A stretch of DNA of 64,000 nt from UBA9655 sp963704475 (GTDB taxonomy: Bacteria; Pseudomonadota; Alphaproteobacteria; UBA9655). Positions 36,459 through 45,066 of this stretch are shown in pieces. Position numbers and translations under genes: made by a program. The notes below the pieces were generated by a model. It saw only the letters and a program-made list of their open reading frames with translations, made no database searches and had not been told where the DNA came from. The DNA lies in the NCBI GenBank assembly GCA_963704475.1, contig OY969900.1, positions 620,001-684,000 of the forward strand, read 5' to 3'. Each line of letters begins with the position of its first letter. Within the stretch, counting starts at the first letter, position 1.

Positions 36459-39305
36459 CTATCTCTTCCTCCTCGGAGAAGGTGGCTTATGCGAACGTGT
36501 GATTTTCTGTTCTTCTTCTTGGGTATGCGTGTGTGAACTCTCCGCCCCAGGGCGCGTTTGTAAGGAAGAAAGCTTTTCTGCTTTCGGTGTCTTTACATCC
36601 GGTTTTGTTCCATGAACACGATGATAAAAGTCCTCTCCCAGCATGGTTTTTTTCAGTTCTTCGGAAATGACCTGAGCTTCCCCCGTCTTTGATTTTGGAC
36701 GATGGACTTTGTTGTAAAAGTCCTCTCCTAGCATGGTCTTTTTAAAGTCCTCTGATATCACCGGAGTTGGAGCCTCGCCCGTCTTTTGCTTTGGATGGTA
36801 GATGCGATTGTAAAACTCATCCCCCAGCATGGTGCGTTTGAGCTCTTCAGAAAGGACGGGGTGTTCCTGTGTTTGGGCAGGAGGTAGGGGTGAGGACGGC
36901 GATACTTTAGTTGACGTCAAAGAAACCTCTTGGTGAGAATTATCTTTGGGCCGCTCAAACCGATAGAAATCCTCGTTTTTATGAAAGAGGTCCTTTATCT
37001 TTGTGAGGGCCTTCTCAGCGCCTTGTTTCAAAGAGGTAACAAAAGTCTGTGTTTCTGTCGACTTAAAGTGGCGCAGGTCTTGATGGCGCAATGCTTGATG
37101 ACGAACTCCACTCTCTTTTTGTATATCAAAAGCAAGGCTGATTTTATTTTCCTCATTTCTACCCATTTGACGAATGAGAGATGCATGGGATAGCGTTTCC
37201 TCACGTGAGACATGAAGAGAGAGGGATTTTGTTTGACGCGTAAGGGCGACATAATTGACCTGTTGAGTAATAGCATTGCTATGAAGCACATAAACATGAT
37301 CGAGGGTGGATCCTTGCGCTTTGTAGACGGTTGAGGCATAGCCATGACGGAGCCCTTCATAAGCCTTAGGGTCAACGGTTTTTTCTTGGCCGTTATCGAG
37401 AAGAATGGTGAGATTTTTTGTCTTGGCATTAATTTTCTGAATTATCCCAAAATGGCCATTCATCAATCCTTGACCCCTATCCGTCTTCGTGAATTGAATT
37501 CGGTCCCCTTCTGAAAAACTCATAAGGCCGCGTTGGGTCATACATGTAACCTCAAGATCTCCCAATTTCCCTTGTGCCTTTAGAATATCTCGCGCTCCTT
37601 GATTGAGCGCATCCACATCAACGTTCCGTTGGGCAAGGATGAGCCGTGGGGCTTGAGGATGAGTTAGACCTAGACTTTCTGTCTCCCAAGCTTTTAAGAG
37701 ATCCGTGAGGGCTTCTTCTTTTGTAGGTTCCCACTGAATGGCCTTATGTGCTTGAAGAAGATGAACAGCCTGTTTGACGTCTCCTTGAGAGAGATGTTCA
37801 GACACGGCCTTTTGCCAATCAATGGTTTGACGCCGCACCTCACTCAGCTCAACGGCGCCGTACCGTTCGGCTAAATGTCCAAAAGCACCCCCGCGGGCCA
37901 CAGAACTTAACTGCCGGTCATCTCCTACAAGAAGCAATTTTGCTCCGGATGTTTTAACCGCATGAAAGAGTTCAACAGAGAGCTCCGTCCCCATCATGCC
38001 GGCTTCATCCACCACGACAAGGGTCTTTGAGTTCAGGGTCTCTCGATTGTTCTTAAAGGCAAAGAGAAAGGAATGACAGGTTTTTGCTTCTTTAAATCCA
38101 TCCTCTTGTAAATCCAGGGCGACTTTATGGGTCGGAGCTAATCCTAAGACTCGAAAGCCATGGTCTTCATGAGCAACACGAATAGGATGGAGAACCGTGC
38201 TCTTGCCCACACCGGCGCGCCCCTGAATCACACAAAGGTTCTTGGTCGAATTGACACAATGGTCATACACTGCCTTTTGTTCAGGGCTCAGCACAATTTT
38301 CGCTTCCTTGGGGGCTACAAGAGGCTGGTCAAGCGAGGCTCTCGTCTTGCTTGCGATCCGATCCGCAAAACGCATCAGCTTTTCTTCCTCAGCCCTCACC
38401 TCAACCGTTGTCAAATAATTTGTCTGCTGGCCGGTTTCCTTATCATACAAAGGAATAAGCTGCTCGTGGCCTAAGACCTTCTCTTTCAGCTCCTCCCTAT
38501 CATCACCGGGAACGTGCTTATTTAAAAAGATCTCGACATCTTTACCTGTAAAGACCGCTCGATTTTGCGTCAGGGCTTCAATGACGCTTGTGGGGTCTTG
38601 CGAGAGCTTCTCATTGGCTTGTTGGAGCATCTGAGACCGTTGGATCGCCTCATTCATATGATGACGCATGCGCACGGGGCCTAAATGTTCTTGGGCGAGA
38701 ATTCCGATGGGGTCCACGCGGATGTCATAGCCCATATCTTTAAAGTAGGCGTTTTGAATATCCCGCCAGATCTCCCCCCACAGATCGGCCTCAACCACCA
38801 CCCCATTTCGAAAGACAGGATCTAAATCTTTGGCCTTCTTTGAATAAAGAGTCTGCCCATCTTCTGAAAACCGCCGAGTGGTTACAAGGTAATGGGTATG
38901 CCAGTTTTTGTCTCCCTCATGGGGCTCATGGATGTCCAACTGAACAGCGACGCCCTTGTTCACAAAGATCTGAGCAAACATCCGGCTGAGTTCAACCCGA
39001 TCTTCAAAAGAAATTTGTTTATCATCAGGAAGAGCGATCACAAATTCCTTCGCCACCTGACTGTCTTTTCGTTTCTCACATCTTTCAGCTTCGTTCCAGA
39101 GCACAGAGCTATTCTGAAAGCGCACATCAGCCCCCTGAGGCAAAATGATTTCATGATGAACGTTATCGCCTCTTTCCTTAAACGAAAACACTTCTCCCGT
39201 GCGTTCACACTTGACAGCCTCGCGTTGATTATAAGACGCCTTACGGCAGGCATTTCCTCCCGTACTTCTTGATACGTATTGACAGCGTGCGAATTGAATA
39301 GCCAT
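36459..39305 (-). CDS. traA: Ti-type TraA relaxase-helicase
   Basis: The 948-residue protein nicks and unwinds the element at oriT. The MobQ-type relaxase occupies residues 1-200: N-terminal MAIQFARCQYVSRSTG, metal-binding histidines in DIHEPHEGDKNWHTHYLVTTRRF (about 124-146). A RecD/TraI-like helicase follows with Walker A QGRAGVGKST (361-370), VVDEAGMMG and GDDRQLSS. The C-terminus (about 825-925) contains three tandem units of about 30 residues, each with KKTMLGEDFY-like core, then a basic tail. It is divergent from Ti-type traD. The frame is intact. Confidence 0.93.
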   Translation of the reverse strand: MAIQFARCQYVSRSTGGNACRKASYNQREAVKCERTGEVFSFKERGDNVHHEIILPQGADVRFQNSSVLWNEAERCEKRKDSQVAKEFVIALPDDKQISFEDRVELSRMFAQIFVNKGVAVQLDIHEPHEGDKNWHTHYLVTTRRFSEDGQTLYSKKAKDLDPVFRNGVVVEADLWGEIWRDIQNAYFKDMGYDIRVDPIGILAQEHLGPVRMRHHMNEAIQRSQMLQQANEKLSQDPTSVIEALTQNRAVFTGKDVEIFLNKHVPGDDREELKEKVLGHEQLIPLYDKETGQQTNYLTTVEVRAEEEKLMRFADRIASKTRASLDQPLVAPKEAKIVLSPEQKAVYDHCVNSTKNLCVIQGRAGVGKSTVLHPIRVAHEDHGFRVLGLAPTHKVALDLQEDGFKEAKTCHSFLFAFKNNRETLNSKTLVVVDEAGMMGTELSVELFHAVKTSGAKLLLVGDDRQLSSVARGGAFGHLAERYGAVELSEVRRQTIDWQKAVSEHLSQGDVKQAVHLLQAHKAIQWEPTKEEALTDLLKAWETESLGLTHPQAPRLILAQRNVDVDALNQGARDILKAQGKLGDLEVTCMTQRGLMSFSEGDRIQFTKTDRGQGLMNGHFGIIQKINAKTKNLTILLDNGQEKTVDPKAYEGLRHGYASTVYKAQGSTLDHVYVLHSNAITQQVNYVALTRQTKSLSLHVSREETLSHASLIRQMGRNEENKISLAFDIQKESGVRHQALRHQDLRHFKSTETQTFVTSLKQGAEKALTKIKDLFHKNEDFYRFERPKDNSHQEVSLTSTKVSPSSPLPPAQTQEHPVLSEELKRTMLGDEFYNRIYHPKQKTGEAPTPVISEDFKKTMLGEDFYNKVHRPKSKTGEAQVISEELKKTMLGEDFYHRVHGTKPDVKTPKAEKLSSLQTRPGAESSHTHTQEEEQKITRSHKPPSPRRKR

Positions 39306-39533
39306 GAGCGTTCACATGAGGTTGATTTTAAATTATCATATTATAAAGCTGCGTTTGATACAACGCATATTGCGTATGTCCTATTTCTAACGAATCAGTA
39401 CATAACTGCCTTCGACAGATTTTACTTATAATTTATAGCATATATATCCGGGAAGAATCATTTTTGTTGTCCTTATTTATAAATTATGATAGACTCATCT
39501 TCTCACACAATAGCTTTTTTGTCGGAGTAGTTC
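39306..39533. promoter_or_regulatory. Candidate oriT between divergent traA and traD
   Basis: In Ti-like systems oriT lies between divergent traA and traC/traD. This 228-bp AT-rich spacer holds the inverted repeat TGCGTT-TGATAC-AACGCA (about 39351-39368), followed by CATATTGCGTATG. No known nic consensus was recognised, so the call rests on position and symmetry. Promoters of both genes must also lie here. Confidence 0.4.
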
Positions 39534-40022
39534 ATGACACAGACACACCTTTTAGAGAAACGTAAGAAATCATTAGAGCAAAAGAAAAATCGCCTCAAAC
39601 AATTGGAAGCGTCCCTCAATACCCAAGAGCGTAAGAAACGAACGCGTCACATGATTGAACTTGGAGGGCTTCTTTCAAAAGCCCATCTCGATGGCTGGAG
39701 TTCCAACACGCTCTTTGGAGCGCTTCTATTTTTAAAGGAGAAAGAATCTGATAAGAACCAGATGGCCACCTGGACTCACACAGGAGGAGCTGCCTTTGCT
39801 GCAGAGAAAACAGCTATGGCTCAAAAACGACCTGTCAAAGGAACACCCGTCATCGTAAAATTCTCCTCTTCTCCAGAGGACGATATCCGAGCCTCCTTAA
39901 AATCCCTTGGTCTTAAATGGAATGCTTTGAGGCACGAGTGGGAAGGGTATGCGGTTGTGGAAGAGCTGCACTCTTTGCTAATCGATCAGGATGCAGAGAT
40001 TACGAAAATATTAACGGATTAG
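39534..40022 (+). CDS. traD: Ti-type TraD small conjugal transfer protein
   Basis: A 162-residue protein. The N-terminal coiled-coil-like basic region (residues 5-45, LEKRKKSLEQKKNRLKQLE) and the core KRTRHMIELGGLLSKAHLDGWSSNTLFGALLFL (about 35-68) match the small TraD/TraC proteins that assist relaxosome formation in Ti-type systems. The C-terminal part (about 105-160, PVIVKFSSSPEDDIRASLK and LKWNALRHEWEGY) is an addition I do not place. It starts at an ATG following GGAG and is divergent from traA, as in Ti plasmids and the Rickettsia integrative elements. Confidence 0.8.
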   Translation: MTQTHLLEKRKKSLEQKKNRLKQLEASLNTQERKKRTRHMIELGGLLSKAHLDGWSSNTLFGALLFLKEKESDKNQMATWTHTGGAAFAAEKTAMAQKRPVKGTPVIVKFSSSPEDDIRASLKSLGLKWNALRHEWEGYAVVEELHSLLIDQDAEITKILTD

Positions 40023-40201
40023 GAGCGTATTCTAGGAACAGAAGCTTTCTGTAGGCGACAAAGAGTGCCACTAATCGGAGAATTTCCTTAGTGGAGAGAG
40101 TTTCTTTGTGTAAACAAATTTGTGATGTTCGAACAAAGGTGGAAATAGCTTGGATATTCTTATACAAGATGGAAAAATTTTCTCTAGCCGACTTTTCGTT
40201 T

Positions 40202-40221
40202 TTGCTCCCCATATGCTCCCC
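40202..40221 (+). repeat. 20-bp direct repeat near attR
   Basis: It is identical to 20248-20267 and lies 47 bp inside the right att site. See that entry for the reading as a candidate recombinase arm site. Confidence 0.55.
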
Positions 40222-40268
40222 CACTCTACTTTTTATTTTTAGGATACTTCAAAAACACTAGGGAAAAC

Positions 40269-40315
40269 CTGGTGCCGGATGGGGGATTCGAACTCCCGAC
40301 CTACTGATTACAAAT
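40269..40315 (-). repeat. attR: 3' half of tRNA-Thr
   Basis: This is the 47-bp sequence identical to attL at 20083-20129. It covers the CCA end, acceptor strand, T arm and part of the anticodon arm of the intact tRNA-Thr, so the element restores the tRNA it integrated into. Confidence 0.92.
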
Positions 40316-40345
40316 CAGTTGCTCTACCAGCTGAGCTAATCCGGC
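40270..40345 (-). tRNA. tRNA-Thr (anticodon TGT)
   Basis: Read on the minus strand the gene starts GCCGGAT, has the D arm AGCTCAGCTGGTAGAGC, the anticodon stem ACTGA with loop TTTGTAA, and the T arm GGGAGTTCGAATCCC. The acceptor closes ATCCGGC, and discriminator A plus encoded CCA follow. Its 3' half is the attachment site of the integrated element. Confidence 0.97.
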
Positions 40346-40431
40346 ACTACCAAGTGCTTATAATCTAAGTGCTCTTGAGAACCAAGTCAAAATTTTTAAA
40401 AAAAGAAAATATTTATTTTATTCCTATCTCC

Positions 40432-40668
40432 CTATTCGACAGAAGCAATTTCCCCTCCTTTTTGTGCAGCACATTCTTTATCGAAATTTTCTCGAATAAG
40501 AGCACAAAGGGTATCATTCTGAAGGGCATACGCAAGTGCTGCGCCGAGCATAATATTTTCAGGGATATAGTCCCCTTGGATATGAGGGAGAGAAGCCTCA
40601 AAGGTGCCATCTTGTTTTAAAATAATGGCTGCATCCCACGGAGCTAAGGTAAACGTTGTTGGTGGCAT
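40432..40668 (-). CDS. Small conserved-looking hypothetical protein next to thyX
   Basis: A 78-residue cytoplasmic protein with TFTLAPWDAAIILKQDGTFEASLP, then an amphipathic helix ENIMLGAALAYALQNDTLCALIRENFDKE. There is no signal peptide. It follows thyX by 60 bp on the same strand and is probably cotranscribed. The codon use and clean start support a real gene. I recognise no family. Confidence 0.6.
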   Translation of the reverse strand: MPPTTFTLAPWDAAIILKQDGTFEASLPHIQGDYIPENIMLGAALAYALQNDTLCALIRENFDKECAAQKGGEIASVE

Positions 40669-40728
40669 ATCAGTTATCCCTGAACTCGTTGTATTATTGC
40701 CCCAAAAGTGATCTTCCTTATAGAGGGT

Positions 40729-41667
40729 CTATAAAGGGAGATCAAGTGTTTCAGAAAATTCTTGCCACTCTCTTTTACTCATCCCACTTTCTTCAAGAGT
40801 CACTTTTTCTCCTTTTAAAAGTTTTTTGAGAGCCTCCAAGCCATTTTTTGAAAAATGAGCGGCCCCTTTACGGTATTGAAGAAAGGCTTCATAGGTAAAA
40901 GGACACCACTGCTCGAGAAGGCCTAAGATGACTTCCACATACGCGCGGATCTCATACTGCGCATGAGAACCTCCTCGAAGCACTAAAAAGTGCATTAAAT
41001 TGTGAAGATCGATCTTCCAATACCATTGGGTGTAAAAATTAAGGGAAAGATTCATACGCGCAAGTTCTCGCGACAAACCTTCTTTGTGAGGGTCGCGAAT
41101 CTCCCCTGCCCCATCTTCATTTAAAAGGTCTTCATAATGGGTATAGGCCCTTTCCGCATCTTCTCTCAGCAGGTCCATTACATGCTGCGCATAGCTCGGT
41201 GAAAGGGTTTCTCCGCGCCCCTGACGATTTGTCGCAGACTGAACGGCTAAGTGCTCGTGTGAGGGAATGTAAAATTCTTTATCAAGGATTGAGTAACGGC
41301 CGGAATATTCATTGATACTGGCCGTCCGATGACGAATCCACTGACGTGCCACAAAAATAGGCAATTTTACATGTAGCTTAATTTCGCACATTTCAAAGGG
41401 CGTTGTGTGAGCGTGGCGAAGAAGATAATGGATCAAGCCCCTGTCCTCGTTAAGTTTTTTAGTGCCCTTCCCATAAGAAACACGTGCTGCTTGAACGATA
41501 GCGTTATCATTTCCCATATAATCAATAACGCGCACGAACCCATGGTCCAGAACAGGAAAGGCTTCATAAAGGACCAGTTCTAGCCCCGGTGATATATCCC
41601 GATGAGTGAGAGACGTTTGTGCTCGTTGGCGTTCGATCTCGTCTTTTTGTTCCTGTGTAAGGATCAT
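40729..41667 (-). CDS. thyX: Flavin-dependent thymidylate synthase ThyX
   Basis: The enzyme makes dTMP from dUMP using methylenetetrahydrofolate and reduced FAD. The ThyX signature RHRTASINEYSGRYS is present (about residues 115-129). The later region ELARMNLSLNFYTQWYWKIDLHNLMHFLVLR contains the dUMP and FAD residues. I start at the ATG at 41667 (312 residues), because the longer in-frame start at 41718 adds an unconserved basic extension. ThyX together with Dcd (49849) defines this organism's thymidylate route in the window. Confidence 0.95.
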   Translation of the reverse strand: MILTQEQKDEIERQRAQTSLTHRDISPGLELVLYEAFPVLDHGFVRVIDYMGNDNAIVQAARVSYGKGTKKLNEDRGLIHYLLRHAHTTPFEMCEIKLHVKLPIFVARQWIRHRTASINEYSGRYSILDKEFYIPSHEHLAVQSATNRQGRGETLSPSYAQHVMDLLREDAERAYTHYEDLLNEDGAGEIRDPHKEGLSRELARMNLSLNFYTQWYWKIDLHNLMHFLVLRGGSHAQYEIRAYVEVILGLLEQWCPFTYEAFLQYRKGAAHFSKNGLEALKKLLKGEKVTLEESGMSKREWQEFSETLDLPL

Positions 41668-41768
41668 AGTGCACCTGCGTGTTTTGTGATGTGAATAGGA
41701 TTTTATTCTTGACTTCACTCCTGAGTCAATCCATGAGGTGAGTAGTATTCACTGTAATTTGGATAAAA

Positions 41769-43142
41769 ATGGCTAGCGAAGATGCGTCTCGTCGAAAATA
41801 TGGTTTAAAGGTAGCAATTGTGGGCCGACCCAATGTGGGAAAATCCACTCTTTTTAATCGTCTTTCAGGCAAGCGCTTAGCCATTGTACACGATTTTCCC
41901 GGTGTCACCCGCGATCTTAAGGAAGCCTTTGGCCAATTAGGAGACCTGCCACTTTCGTTGATGGATACAGCAGGGCTTGAAGACAACAGTACCGATCCTT
42001 TGAGAGAAGGAATGAAAGCCCAAGTGTTGGAAGCCTTCCGCAGGGCAGATGCTATTTTATTTATGATTGATGGGCGAGCAGGAGTGACGGCGCAAGATCA
42101 ATTCTTTGCCTCTCTTTTAAGAAAAGCCGAAAAACCGGTTCTTCTTCTTGCAAACAAATGCGAAGGAAGAGGTGGCTCTCAAGGGATTGCAGAAGCCTGG
42201 GCCCTTGGGTTTGGAGAACCTCTTCCCCTCTCAGCCGAACATGGGCAAGGACTTGATTCTCTGTATGAAGCTCTTCTTCCCCTTTATACAGGGCCTTCGA
42301 TTGAGCTTGAAGAGACGGAAGAGGAAGAAGAGATTCCGCTACAACTTGCCATTGTTGGACGCCCCAATGTCGGAAAATCAACCCTTCTCAATCAATTCAT
42401 AGGGCACGCGCGGGTTCTCGTTGGCCCCGAAGCAGGCGTTACCCGCGATTCCATTGCCATTGAATGGTCTTACAAAGGCCATCCGGTACGCTTGATTGAC
42501 ACGGCTGGAATGAGGCGTCGCGCAAAAATTACCGACCAACTGGAGCGCATGGCAACCCAAAAAAGTTTTTCTGCTATTCAATATGCGCACGTTGTCATCT
42601 TAGTCATTGATGCAACCCAACCTCTTGAAAAACAGGATCTTATTATTGCGTCCCATGTTATTGAGGAAGGACGGTGTCTTGTTTTGGCCCTCAATAAATG
42701 GGACCTTGTGTCCAACAAGGAAGAGATCCTGGCCGATGTAAAAGACCGCCTTATAACTTCGTTACCTCAAGTACGTGGCATTCCCTTAGTTCCCCTGTCA
42801 GCCCTGACGGGTAAAAATAAGAAAAAACTTCTTGATGAGGTGTTAGCTATTTTTAAGATATGGGGACGGCGTATTTCCACATCAAAATTAAACCGGTGGC
42901 TGGAAGGGCTTGTGGCGCATCACCCCCCTCCCCTTGTTGCGGGACGACGGATCAAGGTTAAGTATTTAACTCAAATAAAAACACGTCCTCCTACGTTTGT
43001 TCTCTTTTCAAGCAAGGCCGCTGAATTGCCTTCTTCTTATGAAAAATACGTCATAAACGGGTTGCGCGATGCCTTTGGGCTCACAGGCGTCCCCATTCGC
43101 CTCTTTGTGAGATCCGGGAAAAATCCGTATGTGGAGGGGTAA
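41769..43142 (+). CDS. der: Ribosome-assembly GTPase Der (EngA)
   Basis: The 457-residue protein has the diagnostic tandem GTPase domains. The first has GRPNVGKST (about 20-28) and DTAGLED, and the second has GRPNVGKSTLLN (about 197-208), DTAGMRRRAK and NKWDL. A C-terminal KH-like domain follows (IKVKYLTQIKTRPPTFVLFSSK). Der acts in large-subunit maturation in the cytoplasm. It is followed directly by the rnpB gene. Confidence 0.96.
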   Translation: MASEDASRRKYGLKVAIVGRPNVGKSTLFNRLSGKRLAIVHDFPGVTRDLKEAFGQLGDLPLSLMDTAGLEDNSTDPLREGMKAQVLEAFRRADAILFMIDGRAGVTAQDQFFASLLRKAEKPVLLLANKCEGRGGSQGIAEAWALGFGEPLPLSAEHGQGLDSLYEALLPLYTGPSIELEETEEEEEIPLQLAIVGRPNVGKSTLLNQFIGHARVLVGPEAGVTRDSIAIEWSYKGHPVRLIDTAGMRRRAKITDQLERMATQKSFSAIQYAHVVILVIDATQPLEKQDLIIASHVIEEGRCLVLALNKWDLVSNKEEILADVKDRLITSLPQVRGIPLVPLSALTGKNKKKLLDEVLAIFKIWGRRISTSKLNRWLEGLVAHHPPPLVAGRRIKVKYLTQIKTRPPTFVLFSSKAAELPSSYEKYVINGLRDAFGLTGVPIRLFVRSGKNPYVEG

Positions 43143-43181
43143 GAGCTTGTTAAGCCTTTCCACAATGGGTATATAAAAAGA

Positions 43182-43605
<424 letters not shown>

Positions 43606-43636
43606 TCGAGTTATTAAGGAATGCTAGGACGTGTCA

Positions 43637-44704
43637 TTATAATCTTTTTTTCATGGTATCGAGAAAGTTCAAAGTTAATTCAAATAATCCCAAAGTTAAA
43701 GCCGCATGAGAATAAGTTTGAGGTGCAAGGTACTGACCAAGACGCAAGGGCATATCACAATGACGATGGTCTTGGGTAATCTTATAATGAAGCTCAAAAC
43801 CTTGTGCAGCATGAGGTTTTGAAGAGTGTTTAATAAGACGAGAAATAGAGCTTTTGTCTTCATAAAAAGTGACATCAAAGAGATTAATCATCGCTGAAAA
43901 TGCAAGAGGAGAGAGTCTTGCTACTCTTTCATGTGCAGCCAAGAGCCAGCGAGTCTCTTCTTCAATAGGAAAATCTTCTTTATCCAGACCAAGATCCCTA
44001 AAAACCTCCTCCATAAACTTATAATGTCCTACTTCATCACACATAAAATGGTGAATCACATCTCGCGCGATATCAAAATGAATCAATGCCGGCATCATAG
44101 CCTGGCAGCATGTTTTAGTTTTGTACCAAGATTGTTTGGTAATCCGTCCTATAGCTTGAAAAAATTGACTTTCATCCGAGTGCAGCAGGTGTTCTAATAA
44201 CTGCTCAATGCCATTTTCTGACCACATTGCGCTTTCCCACTCTAGGCGGTAACAAATGAGGTAAGAAATAAAACTAATAGGATCATAAAGGTCTGTGCCT
44301 GGAATTCGTCCCTTGGCTAAGATTTTCTCCCACTCCCATGTCCAATGGGGCATGATATCTTTCGTAAGGTCATCAGATATCTCACACTCAAAGGATGAAA
44401 CAAGAGCCGCCGGTGTAGAAAAATCTATCTTTAACGAGGGGCATGGCTGAAAGGGTTTATTGTAAAATTCATCTCGCCCTCGCGGTTGAATATAAAAAAG
44501 AGGGTAGTCTTTGAAATTATTAATAAATCTTTGAACATTCGTATTAGCAGGTGTGGAATGAAGATGATCAGTGGCATCCTTGATCCATCCCCTATCTTTT
44601 TCTGAAATATCGACTTTCATTGACATCCAGGGGAGAGAAAGCTCAAAGCTTTTTTCACTATTTATCCAATTGATAACTAGTTTTTCATGAGCAATATAAG
44701 ACAT
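43637..44704 (-). CDS. Uncharacterised helical protein, possible haem-oxygenase-like oxidase
   Basis: A 355-residue cytoplasmic protein I cannot name. The second half has features suggestive of haem-oxygenase-like metal oxidases: an early Glu in CYRLEWESAMW (about 150-160), HHFMCDEVGHYKFMEEVF (about 223-240, E-x-x-H) and FELHYKITQDHRHCDM (about 310-325, with several histidines). These could be diiron ligands. The N-terminal 130 residues have no recognised fold. It is monocistronic, convergent with rnpB. The metal-oxidase reading is a weak inference. Confidence 0.5.
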   Translation of the reverse strand: MSYIAHEKLVINWINSEKSFELSLPWMSMKVDISEKDRGWIKDATDHLHSTPANTNVQRFINNFKDYPLFYIQPRGRDEFYNKPFQPCPSLKIDFSTPAALVSSFECEISDDLTKDIMPHWTWEWEKILAKGRIPGTDLYDPISFISYLICYRLEWESAMWSENGIEQLLEHLLHSDESQFFQAIGRITKQSWYKTKTCCQAMMPALIHFDIARDVIHHFMCDEVGHYKFMEEVFRDLGLDKEDFPIEEETRWLLAAHERVARLSPLAFSAMINLFDVTFYEDKSSISRLIKHSSKPHAAQGFELHYKITQDHRHCDMPLRLGQYLAPQTYSHAALTLGLFELTLNFLDTMKKRL

Positions 44705-45066
44705 TTTTTGTCAACCGTTTCTTTTAGATGTAAAGCGATTGTTATAAAATTTCAACGGATTTTTTATTAATGGTTCTTGTGAATTTTTATTTTGACTTCA
44801 AGACGTTTAAGCACTATAGTGTGCTAGATTATAGCATGGTAGATTGTGCCATGGTTTTCTTAACATGTGAGAATACTATCGTGTCGATTAACGATAAAAT
44901 ATCTTTTCAAAGTTCTCTTTTCTACGGACTCCTCCTCCGCTAAGGCGGAGCATAATCTATTTCACCCCTTTTTTATGAAAATTTTTCGGCCCTTTTAAGA
45001 TAAAGATTTACTTTGTCGAGAATGGCTGTATTTACAATTTAAATCTCAAAAATTAAGGAGAGAACG
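44705..45066 (+). promoter_or_regulatory. Leader region of the MFS gene with strong promoter
   Basis: TTGACT at 44792-44797 and TATAGT at 44815-44820 are separated by exactly 17 bp, a near-consensus sigma-70 promoter. A roughly 240-nt leader follows with the hairpin CTCCGC-TAAG-GCGGAG near 44935-44950 before the MFS gene at 45067. The long leader and hairpin leave room for attenuation, which is not shown. Confidence 0.5.

Larger units (their letters stand above)
20083..40315. mobile_element. Integrated mobilizable element in tRNA-Thr
   Basis: A 20.2-kb segment is bounded by 47-bp identical direct repeats (20083-20129 and 40269-40315) equal to the 3' half of tRNA-Thr(TGT). It has a tyrosine integrase next to the left repeat and the reconstituted tRNA at the right. 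Content in order: integrase, YhcG-like nuclease, secreted unknowns, primase-helicase, AlpA-like protein, two hypotheticals, GTCGCA repeat region, secreted papain-like candidate, ribbon-helix-helix pair, coupling-protein remnants, cargo genes, TraA and Ti-type TraD. There are no type IV secretion channel genes and the coupling protein is truncated, so it is at most mobilizable in trans. Confidence 0.88.

Noticed and set aside
40000..40224. 74-codon minus-strand frame near attR
   Set aside because: It overlaps the end of traD, covers the att-associated direct repeat and has no Shine-Dalgarno or recognisable domain.
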